Positions 45,826-55,800 of a DNA stretch of 64,000 nucleotides are shown piece by piece. Made by a program: the position numbers and the translations under genes. The notes below the pieces were generated by a model. The model was not told the origin of the DNA and searched no databases. It saw nothing but the letters and a program-made list of their open reading frames with translations. Origin of the DNA: Alitta virens (Eukaryota > Annelida > Polychaeta > Phyllodocida > Nereididae); contig OW028582.1 of NCBI GenBank assembly GCA_932294295.1, positions 2,330,015 through 2,394,014 of the forward strand, read 5' to 3'. How positions within the stretch are numbered: position 1 is the first letter of the stretch; each line of letters begins with the position of its first letter.

Positions 45826-47294
45826 CAGTGCCGGATATGGGCAGTTGGGGCAATTGCCCGGGGCCCGGAGGTTCAGGGGGCGCGGGCCACAAAGATGAAG
45901 TGCGAGTAAAGCTTTCTTGCCAAGGCCTGTAAGAACAAAATGTTTACGTCTAAGGGCCTCGCGAAAAGAAATATGCCATATCGTAATATTTGAACATATT
46001 GTTTGAAAGGGACCTATTGGGTCAGGGCCCTCACTGACCTGGCACATTGTGAGCAGCTCCAGAATCATGGGCCCCAAAGATAGTTATAGAAACCAAAATT
46101 ATTTCAAGGGCCTCACACCATTGACACCAATTTGAAAGAAACACCTAGCTTATAGCAAGTAAAACAAAGGGGCCCATACTGTGGTACAGTTATTGTCCTT
46201 TTACCAGTCCTGAAGAAAAATCCCAAATTCAGTTCTATGAAGAGCAGGGTGAATGTTCAGTAATGAAAATTTTCTCAAATAATGAAATGTTCATGTAGAT
46301 CACATGGACATCACATTTTGTGCGTACTCTGTACTGATGATTATTTGATAAACATTCATTTAAATCATTTACATTATGATAAAATGAAATTCATCCATTC
46401 ATAACAAATGACTAGGTATATATGTCTCTGTGCTCTAATACTCAACTAAAATGTTTGTCTGATATGTGTTTTATTTTGTACCTAAATTCTGACATTTGGA
46501 AATAGGTATGTATTAATGTCAATTTTAAAGAGAAAATTGTAATGGGAATGAGAGGTTAAACAAAAGTTGGAGATAGAGAAAGATGAGCTAAAGAATGTCT
46601 TTGTTTTAAGATGTTTTAATCAGAATAATGAGTTAAGAAAGAATAGCATATTGGGTAAGAGTCTGCCCTCAGTGACCTCATCATCAGCCTAATCTCCTGC
46701 ACAAGCTGCTGAGCAGTATACCGGATCTAGTCATTTGGCTCTAACCCTGTCTGAGGGTGTGAAAACATGTGTAAATGCAACAGCCCAATTGAATTCCAAA
46801 AACTACTAATTCAAGAGTTAAGTGCAATTTTTGGCTTTCTACCAGAGATCAGTAGCATGGGTGAATTAGTTTCAGCTGCAAAGAAGGTGGTATCTGCATA
46901 TCCAGAAGACTTTGAGTTACAGCTTGAGGAGAAGCTTGTTCAGTTTTCTAGCCATTTGAAATTGTAAAGACCTAAATGCGTCTATAAAAAACAAAAAGAT
47001 AAGGAGGAAGGTAGTCTAGTACCATAAAAACCGTGCCAGTTGTAATAAGTAGCAAGACTAGCCATAGCCATACGACATAAACAAAAATATAACTTGTTTA
47101 AAATAAGTAACCTGACTGTAATCCATGTTCATTAAAAAAAATTACCACATTGTATGGGTAATTTCTTAGAGTTAAAAATTACATGGCTCATCAAAAGACT
47201 AAATGTTCTAGCTGCGACATTGGCGTCGGTGGGGGGAAAGAGGCCCGAAGACGATGAAGTGCCCGGGGCCCATGGAACCCTAAATCAGGCCCTG
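45826..47294. mobile_element. hAT element with perfect 8-bp TSD
   Basis: ACCAGAAA at 45818-45825 and 47295-47302 flanks the element exactly. The terminal inverted repeats are CAGTGCCGGATATGGG (left) and, read inward from the right, CAGGGCCTGATTTAGG (11 of 16). Both subterminal regions carry GCCCGGGGCCC. The length of about 1.47 kb is well short of an autonomous hAT, and only a transposase tail remnant (46767-46967) is left inside. Confidence 0.85.
46767..46967 (+). pseudogene. hAT/ZMYM-like transposase C-terminal remnant
   Basis: A 66-codon frame starting MCKCNSPIEFQKLL and containing SAAKKVVSAYPEDFELQLEE and LVQFSSHLKL. The YPEDFE...ELVQF pattern resembles the region just before the C-terminal dimerisation part of hAT transposases and ZMYM1-like relatives. 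The rest of the transposase is missing. Its position inside a TIR/TSD-defined hAT element supports the call. Residual frame integrity may be chance. Not expected to be functional. Confidence 0.5.
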
Positions 47295-47384
47295 ACCAGA
47301 AACAGGTAACTGATAAAAATGCTCATAAATATGGTGGCCGAGGATTATGCTTCGAGGTCTCGTGGTTTCATGGGGAGACAGTAT

Positions 47385-47530
47385 CCTTCGCACCACGACA
47401 GTCCCAACTTTCGCACCACGACAGTCCCAATTTCGTGCCACGAAAGTTATCCATTTTCGCCACAGGAAAGTACCAACTTTCGTCACAAGAAAGTACCAAC
47501 TTTCGTACCACAAAAGTTACTAACTTGCCC
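47385..47530 (-). repeat. Hairpin minisatellite, minus orientation
   Basis: On the minus strand, TCGTGGTGCGAAAGTTGGGAC-type units of about 23-27 bp repeat five to six times. The word TTTCG-TGGTG-CGAAA is self-complementary around a 5-nt loop. The same core recurs in direct orientation at 48195-48641. Confidence 0.85.
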
Positions 47531-48050
47531 CCCTCACGGCGGATTTTAGCCAATTAGCTCCGTAAATATTGAAAGTACACAGATTAATTAATATAATGCA
47601 ATATTAATTGAGTAAATGACAAAAAATTATCGAAAAGGGGGGCCGGTGCCGAAGTCCCTTCCCAAGCAGTCTAAGAGCATAGTTTATGCTTTACCTTGAA
47701 CACTGGTTAACGGATTATTGGAACTGTGTTTTTTACTTTCCTAATTATAATAATAATATCATATTTCTATGGTGTTTAGTTTGGGTCGAATCTTGAGTTG
47801 AAAAACGATTAAAAATGCCACTAAACTTTCCAATGTACTTCAGTCTGTCGCACTGTGACTTTCTGACTCGCGTAAAAGTGGCTGCAGTTAACGCCCAGAC
47901 ACTTGTCAAGAGATAAAACAATGCTGGGTCATTGATGCCAAACAATTCTTAGATGCACCTAATTGTACTGGTATGTGATATGAAGTGTAAAATTACTTAA
48001 AACAAATATTCCAAAGAAAAGTGTTGTGTAGAAAAAATGATTTTCATTGT
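47531..48050. other. AT-rich unique stretch
   Basis: No supported feature. Confidence 0.4.
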
Positions 48051-48156
48051 GGATTTTAGGGGGGGGGGTGATTGCATTGATCATCCCCCCCTTCCCAAAA
48101 AGTGGGGGATATATCCCCCACATCCCCCCCCCCCCTGTATCGACGCCCCTGCCTGC
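48051..48156 (-). mobile_element. Possible transposon end with CAGGGGCGTCGATACAG terminus
   Basis: Read on the minus strand, 48155-48139 is CAGGGGCGTCGATACAG followed by a G-run. Inside is the palindrome TGGGGGATATATCCCCCA and a G10/C7 pair at 48059-48091. It looks like one end of a short hAT/MITE-type element. The other end was not located. Confidence 0.35.
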
Positions 48157-48194
48157 AGTTCTAATAACTGAATTACTGTCATGGTACGACACAG

Positions 48195-48641
48195 TTGGGG
48201 TCCATAAGGTATTTCGTGGTGCAAAAGTAATTTGTGGTCCATAAGGTATTTCGTGGTGCAAAAGTAATTTGTGGTTCATAAGTAATTTGTGGTTCATAAG
48301 GTATTTTGTGGTGCGAAAGTAATTTGTGGTCCATAAGGTATTTCGTGGTGCAAAAGTAATTTGTGGTCCATAAGGTATTTCGTGATGCGAAAGTAATTTG
48401 TGGTCCATAAGGTATTTCGTGATGCGAAAGTAATTTGTGGTCCATAAGGTATTTCGTGGTGCGAAAGTAATTTGTGGTCCATAAGGCATTTCGTGATGCG
48501 AAAGTAATTTGTGGTCCATAAGGTATTTCGTGATGCGAAAGTAATTTGTGGTCCATAAGGTATTTCGTGGTGCGAAAGTAATTTGGGGTCCATAAGGTAT
48601 TTCGTGGTGCGAAGGTATTTCGTGGTGCGAAGGTGTTGTGG
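48195..48641 (+). repeat. 37-bp hairpin minisatellite, about 11 copies
   Basis: AAAGTAATTTGTGGTCCATA and AGGTATTTCGTGGTGCG alternate with an exact 37-bp period (for example 48227 and 48264). Each unit has TTTCG-TGGTG-CGAAA, a 5-bp stem around TGGTG. Three overlapping minus-strand frames of 127-186 codons run through it because none of its frames contains a stop. They are not taken as proteins. Confidence 0.95.
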
Positions 48642-49120
48642 TATGAAAGTACCACTATCGGAGGTCCAAACCTTCACACCAAAAAGTGTAGCCCTCGACC
48701 ACCATACATGCCCTAAGCCAGAATGCTCTCTTAGTCCTTGTAGTAGGATAAATTTAGTATGTTTCCTAACACCTTTTCTCCCCAGAACTCTACAAAGCCT
48801 GGAGTGGCGAAGTCAATTGACACCAAAGCAGCAAATTATGTGGATTGAAGACAAAAGTAAGAAATTGATATTACTTCGGTAACTAATGTTTTATATGCAA
48901 AGAATATACACATTATATTAACATACATACACTCCAATTCAGCAGAATTGTATTGTGTCATATGGGATTGTAGAAAACAACCAATATTTATAAATTAAGC
49001 AATTCTTCAGATATTTCATTAGGCTTATTTAAATGCGAAAATGGAGTAAGTAAGCGAAAGTACCGTAATTTATGAAGAGTTAAATCTGTCTTTGAAAATG
49101 TGATCACCCAATGGAATTTA
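48642..49120. other. Unique stretch
   Basis: Nothing recognised. Confidence 0.4.
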
Positions 49121-49124
49121 TTAA

Positions 49125-49585
49125 AGGGGCTGTATCCCTAAACTTGCTTACTTTGTGATATATACAGCAATGAAGAGTAGAAAGAGTTTATTATCCATTC
49201 ATCAAACTAAGAATGCAAGAAAACCCACCTTTATGGAGTAATTTGAGGTTTTTAGTGCAGCAGAATTCTGCTGGATTCAAATAGGCTGCTATTGCTGAGT
49301 CAGCTGCTATCTGGGTCAAGCTGGACAGGTTGTTTTCTGCTAGGAATTTGTTATAAACAAGTGTTTGTGAGCTTTTGGGGATGTCTCATCTATAAATAGC
49401 AGCATAGCAGAATAACTGTCAATGGCCAGTCACCATGTGCTCTGGTCAAAAGGATTGTTAAATTATGTGGATACCGTTGGGTTTATTCATCTTATTGGCA
49501 GAATGATGATATGTGGTAGGTAATCTAGCTATAGAAGACAAAATATGAGAATGGCCAGCTAACTCATTTTAGGGATACAGCCCCT
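49125..49585. mobile_element. piggyBac-like MITE, TTAA target, 18-bp perfect TIRs
   Basis: TTAA at 49121-49124 and 49586-49589 flanks 461 bp whose ends are perfect 18-bp inverted repeats (AGGGGCTGTATCCCTAAA at 49125-49142 and its complement at 49568-49585). There is no transposase frame inside, so it is non-autonomous. A TTAA target duplication is the signature of the piggyBac superfamily. Confidence 0.88.
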
Positions 49586-49589
49586 TTAA

Positions 49590-50155
49590 TTATGAATTAA
49601 TGAGTGGCCGTTAAAGTCAAGTGACTATTTGGAGTTAGACGTAGTTAATGGGCACCAAACTCAGCGAAGTCAAATAGGCCAAAATACATAATGTACATTG
49701 ATGGCATAAAGCGGAATCGTTGTGGGCCTATAACCACAAAATCCCCGTCTGGACGTTCAAAGTACCCGAACAAGAAATTTACACCCTTTTCACACGGCAG
49801 TCATGTTGGCATTTTTGCCTCATTGACCTCTCTTTGCACTTAGATATAGAATTGTGACATCATCAGACAATGGCCATGGTGAGGTCACAGCGCAAGAACA
49901 AAGGAAAAGTAATGATGTCATCATATATGACGTAATCAAAAAAGGTCGATGAGGCCAAAATGCCAACATGGCTGCTGCGCGAAAATAGTGCAAATTGAAT
50001 CAAACTTGTCGTTTAAGGCAGGTAAGGATAGCCATTCAAGGGCGAAAGGCATGTTTTATAAGAATTTCAAAGAGGAAATGCCGGACTGGGGAAGTACAGT
50101 TAATGGGCATAACATAATTGTTTGACAGGCAAATTGAAATCAAAGTGCCACTGCA
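49590..50155. other. Unique stretch
   Basis: CpG-poor unique DNA. No exon supported. Confidence 0.4.
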
Positions 50156-50156
50156 A

Positions 50157-50353
50157 AAGACCCTCAAGTGTGTGTGTGTGTGTGTGATTTGGGCTTTACG
50201 TCCTGTATTTCTGCACCGGATGGGCTAATTAGGACAGGCTGGGACCATGGCAATGAGATGAAGGATGAAACAGCCATCCAACCTTAGGCTCAGCGGTTGG
50301 AAGCCCAGAGCGCTACTTCTGAGCTATGCCCCCGACCCGCATAAGACCCTCAA
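50157..50353 (-). mobile_element. tRNA-SINE with 11-bp target-site duplication
   Basis: AAGACCCTCAA at 50157-50167 and 50343-50353 flanks a SINE with a (TG)n tail on the left. On the minus strand it has A box TAGCTCAGAAGTAGCGC and a body, but most of the B-box segment is deleted. Single unit. Confidence 0.88.
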
Positions 50354-51040
50354 AAGCTTGAATAGCAAATTAATATCAAAGTGCCACTGCAAAAGACCCT
50401 CAGAAGCTTGAATAAGGTTTGTCATATAAAGTTTACAGACACAGGGAAAGTTTTCTGGCACTGATGCAAGTAGATGTGACAAATCATAGCTGCATGGTGT
50501 GACAAACACATGGTAAAACTTCGAAGACAATATGCAGTGTTGAACATGTAGTGCAGCGGCATAGCAAACCAATCGTGCATTTTTGGAAGAAATCATGAAA
50601 CTTGGCACAATGATAGACCTGAACAAAAGGAACATTTTGAGATATTGGGGCATTTGATATCTTTATCTGGCGCTGATTGGCAGCCTTATAAAGTTTAGAT
50701 GCCTTTTGATAAGAAAAACGCACCTGCAAAATCACATATTCATGTATATCATCTGTATTTCATGAGACAAAGGCATAAAACTAAGCACAATGATACCCCT
50801 ATGGAAGGAGACCATTTTGATATATTGCAGCATTTGATATCTTGTATTGCTGATGACTGGCAGCCATTGGAAATTGAAAATCACTTTTTGCGATATTGAC
50901 ACATATATATCAGTAGAACCATGCCCAGCTACAGGTGTAAATTATGTGATGAAAGCATCAAAACTTGCACAAAGGAAGACCTGTGAAGGAGGGACATTTT
51001 GAGGTATTGGGGCATTGGATATCTTCAGGTTTTGAAAATG
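50354..51040. repeat. Diverged 180-bp tandem repeat, about three copies
   Basis: CATTTTGA.ATATTG..GCATT.GATATCTT recurs at about 50632, 50812 and 50995 (spacing 180 and 183), with GCACAATGATA upstream of the first two. The SINE at 50157-50353 sits at its left end. Confidence 0.75.
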
Positions 51041-51504
51041 GTTCGTCACCGGCAGTCATTTCAGAGTTTGAAATAATTACAGCTGGGGTATAATGCAGTA
51101 TAGCGGATCCAAATGTATGCCCATATTTGGCGACCATGAAATATTTAAAAATATCACTATTTTAGTCCAAATTTGTTCTAGCACAGAAGAGGAATAATAT
51201 TTGCGTGGCACAGCGGAGGTTTGGGGGTGGCAGCCCCTGATAAAAGAAAAAAACAAACAATGTCTGAATGAAAAATGCGGTCTTTTTTTGTGACGTCATC
51301 CATTGAATTCAGGGATATGATGTCAAAGGCATGACAAAAAAGGCTCGCTAAATAAGGTCGTAAGTAAAATTTTATTTCAAGTCGGATAATAGCATAAACA
51401 ATAAAACAGAAGCACACAGCACTTGTGTCCGACAGAAGCACACAGCACTTGTGTCCGACAATAATAAATAAGAACAATGAGTATTTACAGATGAAAGATG
51501 AATG
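51041..51504. other. Unique stretch with a 27-bp duplication
   Basis: ACAGAAGCACACAGCACTTG is duplicated at about 51408 and 51435. Otherwise nothing. Confidence 0.45.
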
Positions 51505-51509
51505 AAATA

Positions 51510-51990
51510 AAACTATAAGGTACATAAAAGGCACGTGCCACATTGACACTCAGGTTGCCACTTAAGAACATAACTTTTAAAACCATTAAAATCCAAAGCC
51601 TTAACAGTATCAGGAATCTTGTTCCATAACATAGCACCTTGGTAACGCAGCGAATGAAATCCATGTTTTAGAGTCTTATACATTGGTTGTCTTAGCATAT
51701 TGACATTTCTAAAATTGTATGAAATATCTTGTACTGTGAAAAAATCTTTTGACATTGGTGGACATTTGTTTTGCAAAATCTTGTAAACAGTTAATATCAT
51801 TATTCTTTGTCTAAACACATACAGAGGTGATCTTTTTGCTTTATCTAAAAGTTCCTTATAGGTCGAGGAAAAATCTAAGTACACAAATCTTAGAGCACGT
51901 TTAAATAAATTTTCTAACTTCCGTGCATCTTCTACTTTACAATGAAGGTATACAATGCCACAGTAACCTAAGTTTGATAAAATAAATGCA
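51510..51990 (-). pseudogene. LINE reverse-transcriptase C-terminal remnant
   Basis: Reading the minus strand from about 51990 gives AFILSNLGYCGIVY, then KLENLFKRALRFVYLDFSST, YKELLDKAKRSPLYVFRQRI and, from 51884 on, YKTLKHGFHSLRYQGAMLWN and IPDTVKALDFNGFKSYVLKW, ending WQPECQCGTCLLC. The order SNxxYCxxVW-like, RALRFVY, G(A)xLWNxxPxxxK and a terminal C.C..C cluster is the usual C-terminal part of non-LTR retrotransposon ORF2 downstream of the RT core. Upstream sequence to about 52165 is frameshifted. The clade (Jockey/CR1/Rex-like) is uncertain. 5'-truncated and non-functional. Confidence 0.8.
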
Positions 51991-52344
51991 TCTATTCAGC
52001 AGTGAAATTACCAATAGTGAGACAGTAGAATCTGTGAAGAGCAGATCTTTAAAGGGAAGTTTATTATTACATGTTAATGATTTCAGAACGTGAAAACGTT
52101 TATAATTTTGAGTATGATAATATATTGCTGAAATTTTATTTACATGGAATGGAATAGGGAACATGTAATTGAAGCATTAACATTTTCAGTCGAAATCAGT
52201 CATTTGCAGAAACCAAACAAATCAAAGCATATGGCCTTCTGATACATGCAAATTTGGAATGTGCCGTACACATAGTTTTTAACTTTTGAACAACTACATG
52301 GCCAATTGTGCCACGTGTATTTTCCATGCGTTTGGATAAACACA
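51991..52344. other. Frameshifted LINE-like sequence and unassigned DNA
   Basis: Between the LINE remnant and the SINE. The first part may extend the LINE with frameshifts. The rest is unassigned. Confidence 0.35.
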
Positions 52345-52449
52345 TGGATGGCTGTTTCATCATTGCCATGGTCCCTGCCTGTCCTAATTAGCCCATCAGG
52401 TGAAGAAATACAGGACGTAAAGCCCTAATCACACACACACACACACACG
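52345..52449 (+). mobile_element. 5'-truncated SINE cutting the gag pseudogene
   Basis: Only the SINE body (ATGGATGGCTGTTTCATC to AGGACGTAAAGCCC) and a (CA)n tail remain. The tail abuts gag sequence at 52450, where the LVDFIE motif is cut, so it interrupts or bounds the BEL/Pao copy. Confidence 0.8.
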
Positions 52450-52706
52450 CTTCTCTCAATGAAGTCCACCAACACTTTAAACTCGGGATATCTGTTTTTA
52501 TCCCTCTTCACTGCCATAGCCACCCTTTTCCACCTATTTTGAAGATAAGGCTGCAAGCAATTTACAACTTCGAGGATACAATTCTGACTTTCGACTTCAT
52601 TGAGACAATGCTGCATGACAGTTAGTCAAATTACTAGACAGTTGTTGTAGGTCATTTGCAGTTTTAAGTGGCTTCCTTTCCTGATGCAATAGAGTCTTTT
52701 CACTGA
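52450..52706 (-). pseudogene. BEL/Pao gag central region, second (duplicated) copy
   Basis: Minus strand carries a DLQQLSSDLTNCHAALSQ-type segment and, in another frame, ESQNCILEVVNCLQPYLQNR, WKRVAMAVKRDKNRYPEFKV and LVDFIER. It matches the 53201-53491 copy almost base for base and ends at the SINE. Part of a tandem duplication of about 784 bp. Confidence 0.75.
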
Positions 52707-53008
52707 ACAGCCCTGAATTCAGCAGGACATAAGTCTTTCCTCTCCTCTTATTACTCATTTTGCATTTCAGACACAGTAGGTAATAACTGATTCCATAAAT
52801 ATAACTTTCTCAGATAAATAACAAACATCAACTAAATGATAAGGTGTCAAATATACGTTATTATGCACTAAAAATACTGCTGCTAGGATGCACTTTGCAA
52901 CAGCCAATCATAGCCAAGGGCGGGAACCTTTTCAGCCAATAGAAGTGCAGTATTCTGTTTTAGCCACCTGGTGGAAATACAGAGAACCTTCCGTGAAAAT
53001 CCACTATT
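52707..53008 (-). repeat. Dispersed block B, copy 3
   Basis: Block from AATAGTGGATTTTCAC (53008 end) to the complement of ACAGCCCTGAATTCAG (52707). It contains two inverted CCAAT boxes (ATTGGCT), a GGGCGGGAAC on the plus strand, and ATGAGTAATAAG. It lies between the zinc-knuckle-like gag segment and the second central gag copy. Confidence 0.85.
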
Positions 53009-53491
53009 CTGACACAATTTGTTTTCAACTACAATTTTGAGTCTTTCTCCAGGTTTCAGGTCTCTAAACTTTTGACTAACAAACAATTTGTGGTCATCAT
53101 TACATAAAACAAATGGATGTTGCACAGGTACTTCCTTAATATCTGAACACAAAGTAATTGCAGACTTGGACTGATGATCAGAATCATTTGAAAACCTTTT
53201 TTAAGTCGCCATATATTGGATCTGCAGCTGCATCTGCTTCTCAATGAAGTCCACCAACACTTTAAACTCGGGATATCTGTTTTTATCCCTCTTCACTGCC
53301 ATAGCCACCCTTTTCCACCTATTTTGAAGATAAGGCTGCAAGCGATTTACAACTTCGAGGATACAATTCTGACTTTCGAATTCAGTGAGACAATGTTGCA
53401 TGACAGTTAGTCAAATCACTAGACAGTTGTTGTAGGTCATTTGCAGTTTTAAGTGGCTTCCTTTCCTGATGCAATAGAGTCTTTTCACTGA
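53009..53491 (-). pseudogene. BEL/Pao gag central and zinc-knuckle-like region
   Basis: Minus strand, in order: TANDLQQLSSDLTNCHATLS, then after a frameshift ESQNCILEVVNRLQPYLQNR, WKRVAMAVKRDKNRYPEFKV and LVDFIEKQ. A second frameshift leads to HPFVLCNDDHKLFVSQKFRD and LKPGERLKIVVENKLC. The LVDFIE and C...DH.LF..KF..L...R...V...LC patterns fit the region of BEL/Pao Gag between DUF1759 and the CCHC knuckle. Some knuckle cysteines are lost. Frameshifts and the block B insertions make it non-functional. Confidence 0.78.
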
Positions 53492-53793
53492 ACAGCCCTG
53501 AATTCAGCCATAGGTCTTTCCTCTCCTCTTATTACTCATTTTGCTTTTCAGACACAGTAGGTAATAACTAACTGATTCCATAAATATAACTTTCTCAGAA
53601 AAATAACAAACATCAACTAAATGATAAGGTGTCAAATATACGTTAAAATTCACTAAAAATACTGCTGCATGGATGCACTTTGCTTCAGCCAATCACAGCC
53701 AAGGGCAGGAACCTTTTCAGCCAATAGAAGTGCAGTATTCTGTTTTAGCCACCTGGTGGAAATACAGAGAACCTTCCGTGAAAATCCACTATT
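53492..53793 (-). repeat. Dispersed block B, copy 4, inserted in gag
   Basis: Same block as 52707-53008. It interrupts the gag frame exactly after HLVTDRII of DUF1759 (53794) and adds an unrelated NSGFSRKVLCISTRWLKQ reading. Left and right junctions match those of copy 3. Confidence 0.85.
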
Positions 53794-54282
53794 GATGATT
53801 CGATCAGTGACAAGATGATTGTTGCCAAAGCGTTTAAGCAAAATTTCCCTGGCCTGAATGTAACCTTCATCACCTTTCAACAGAATGCATGATTTGATGG
53901 CTTGCTTTGCTTCACCACTTGTATAATACAGGAGTCTTGTCAGCTTGATTTTTCCGTTCTGCACTATTTTATCCACACATTCATCGTAAGTAGCCATGAA
54001 ACAATGATAGTCTAGAGGATAACCATCAAAGGGCTCAATTTCTATCTTTGGCAAGTTCACTGGCTCCGAAGACTGATGTTTGTTTGACTGCATTTGATGT
54101 AGATTCATCTATTGTTTCATGTGAACTAGAAGCTTCAACACTCAACGGGTGTCTTCAAATAAGGAATGCGACAAGAAGCATCACAAACTTTCAACCACTT
54201 TTTCATATCGTTTTTCTATATCGTTGACTTCACGAATGAGTTCTGCTTTCCGCCATCATCTGATCACTTCATCGGTTGCCAT
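53794..54282 (-). pseudogene. BEL/Pao LTR-retrotransposon gag with DUF1759 domain
   Basis: The likely start ATG at 54282 follows CAACAAATTCAAG and gives MATDEVIR before a stop; a frame break precedes the main frame. From 54108 the frame reads MNLHQMQSNK..., with LPKIEIEPFDGYPLDYHCFM at residues 19-38, LTRLLYYTSGEAKQAIKSC at 56-74 and AREILLKRFGNNHLVTDRII at 86-105. The L.KIE...F.G.PL.....F and A...L...FG patterns are diagnostic of DUF1759, found in BEL/Pao Gag polyproteins. No protease, RT or integrase is nearby. Gag packages the element RNA in functional copies. This one is dead. Confidence 0.85.
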
Positions 54283-54439
54283 CTTGAATTTGTTGGTCTT
54301 GTTGAATTGCTGTTATTCTGGATCATATGAACCACTATGAAATTCACTGTAACTAACCGCCTTAGCGAATAATGACACAAGTCGCTTGATATTTAGGTTG
54401 CACATTCACTTTATTCACTCCAGTTACTCAAACTCGTTG
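54283..54439 (-). mobile_element. Possible 5' leader / LTR remnant of the BEL/Pao element
   Basis: Upstream of the gag ATG on the minus strand. AGTGAATAAAGTG (a poly-A-signal-like AATAAA) and AATTTCATAGTGGTTCATATG (read as two adjacent pieces) could be LTR end and primer-site sequence, with TGGTTCATATGATCC as a TGG-starting candidate site. A SINE cuts the upstream side. This is inference from position only. Confidence 0.3.
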
Positions 54440-54570
54440 AATATGAACAGGTGGTGGGTGGGTGATTAGGCCATCCAACTTAGGCTCGACCGGGAATTGA
54501 ACCCGGGACCCAGCGGTTGGAAGCCCAAAGCGCTACCTCTGAGCTAGGCCCCCACCCCTTAATATGACAG
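54440..54570 (-). mobile_element. Internally deleted tRNA-SINE with TSD
   Basis: AATATGAACAG (54440-54450) and AATATGACAG (54561-54570) flank a SINE with a full tRNA-like head (GAGCTAGGCC... as complement, B box GGTTCAATTCC), but most of the body between CCAACTTAGG and the GGTGGGTGGG tail is missing. Confidence 0.85.
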
Positions 54571-54639
54571 GAAAATACAAATAAATAGTTCAGACTCACA
54601 CCACAATGGCTTTAAAAGTATTTTGAGCAGCGGTGAGAC
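54571..54639. other. Short gap
   Basis: Unassigned sequence between the SINE and the LINE remnant. Confidence 0.4.
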
Positions 54640-55283
54640 ACATCTCCTAATACTAGCGTATGATGTAGTGCATGGACTGGGCAAAGGTTAACAACACCTA
54701 GAGTCATCTTAGATTTCTCAAAGGTGTTTGACAAGGTTCCCCACAAGAGATTTTTGTCAAAACTGGTTCACAATGGGATTGGGAGAAACGCACAAGGATG
54801 GATAAAATTGTTTTGTTCATGAAGATATCGTGCCAGTGTTCATAAGAGTGTCCCCAAGGGACTGTTTTGGGACCGCTACTGTTTCTAATATTCATATGAC
54901 TTGCTGCAATGTTTTACCAGTAAAACAAGACTCTGCGGATGATTGCATCATCTACTGAGAAATCCTCAGAACGGAGCCTGACTGCTTATGCATGGAAAAG
55001 AGGATGGAGAAAACAGGTCCACCCAGAAAAGAGAACTTATAATAAGCATCACCATCAGCCACAACCTAGACTGGAGTGGACACTATAACCAAGAAGGCTA
55101 GCGAAATGTTAGGATTTCTCCAGCGGAACCAGATCAACATCACCAGAATGAAGACAAATGCCTGCGTGGCCTTAGTCTGCTCAAATCTGGAGTACAGCTC
55201 TTCGGTCTGGAGTCCATACGGCAGTAAAGTCATCAAGAAACATGAGAGCAGGTTATGTCACCAACAGAAATATAGTAAGGAGT
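54640..55283 (+). pseudogene. LINE reverse-transcriptase domain remnant
   Basis: DFSKVFDKVPHKRFLSKL (from 54712), SVPKG followed in a shifted frame by TVLGPLLF (about 54847-54885), ADDCIIY (54935-54955, the catalytic ADD motif followed by a stop), and from 55076 MDTITKKASEMLGFLQRN, ALVCSNLEYSSSVWSPYGSK. This is the normal order of RT motifs and post-RT region in non-LTR retrotransposons. At least two frameshifts and several stops. Its 3' side is interrupted by a SINE with perfect TSDs (55284-55439). Confidence 0.82.
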
Positions 55284-55439
55284 CTACAATGACCAAGTGT
55301 GTATGTGATTAGGGCTTTACGTCCTGTATTTCTGCACCAGTTGGGCTAATTAGGACAGGCAGAGACCATGGCAATGAGACAAATGATGAAACAGCCATCC
55401 AACTTAGGCTCGACCGGGAATCGAACCTACAATGACCAA
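55284..55439 (-). mobile_element. 5'-truncated tRNA-SINE with perfect 13-bp TSD
   Basis: CTACAATGACCAA at 55284-55296 and 55427-55439 flanks a SINE body truncated within its B box (only TTCGATTCCCGGTCGAGC-type head end remains). Tail GTGTGTATGTGATTAG on the left. Nested in the LINE remnant. Confidence 0.92.
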
Positions 55440-55796
55440 AAGAACCAAACTCCAATGAACAGCATCGCGCCAAATTACTTTTTAATATATATATTTAACA
55501 AGGGTAAAAAACCAGATCAGCATGGCTGTGTTATAAAATATACATAAAAACAATTACTTAAAAAACAGTAGTTTGACAGTTTAGTTTATTGAGTAAAATA
55601 CACATAAAAAATCAACAATTGGGGGTAGAAGTTATACACAAAATATACTCCCCCTTACATGTAAAATTAGCATTTTGAAGCTTTCGCTTAAAGTTGCGAA
55701 CTGATTGGCTATACACAGTATCTATGGATAACATGTAAAATAAAAGGATCATCACATCTATCACAATAGCATTAAAATATCATTCGATACATTATA
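55440..55796. other. Unassigned AT-rich stretch
   Basis: May include more LINE 3' sequence immediately after the SINE (AGAACCAAACTCCAATGAAC) but no motif proves it. Confidence 0.4.
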
Positions 55797-55800
55797 TTAA

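Noticed and set aside
48195..48641. CRISPR-like array
   Set aside because: Units are contiguous 37-bp repeats without unique spacers, in a eukaryotic context.
47959..48677. Three overlapping minus-strand frames of 127-186 codons with HHEIPYGPQITF repeats
   Set aside because: The 37-bp unit lacks stops in all three minus frames, so rotating frames are open by construction. Three frames encoding the same repeat argue against selection on protein.
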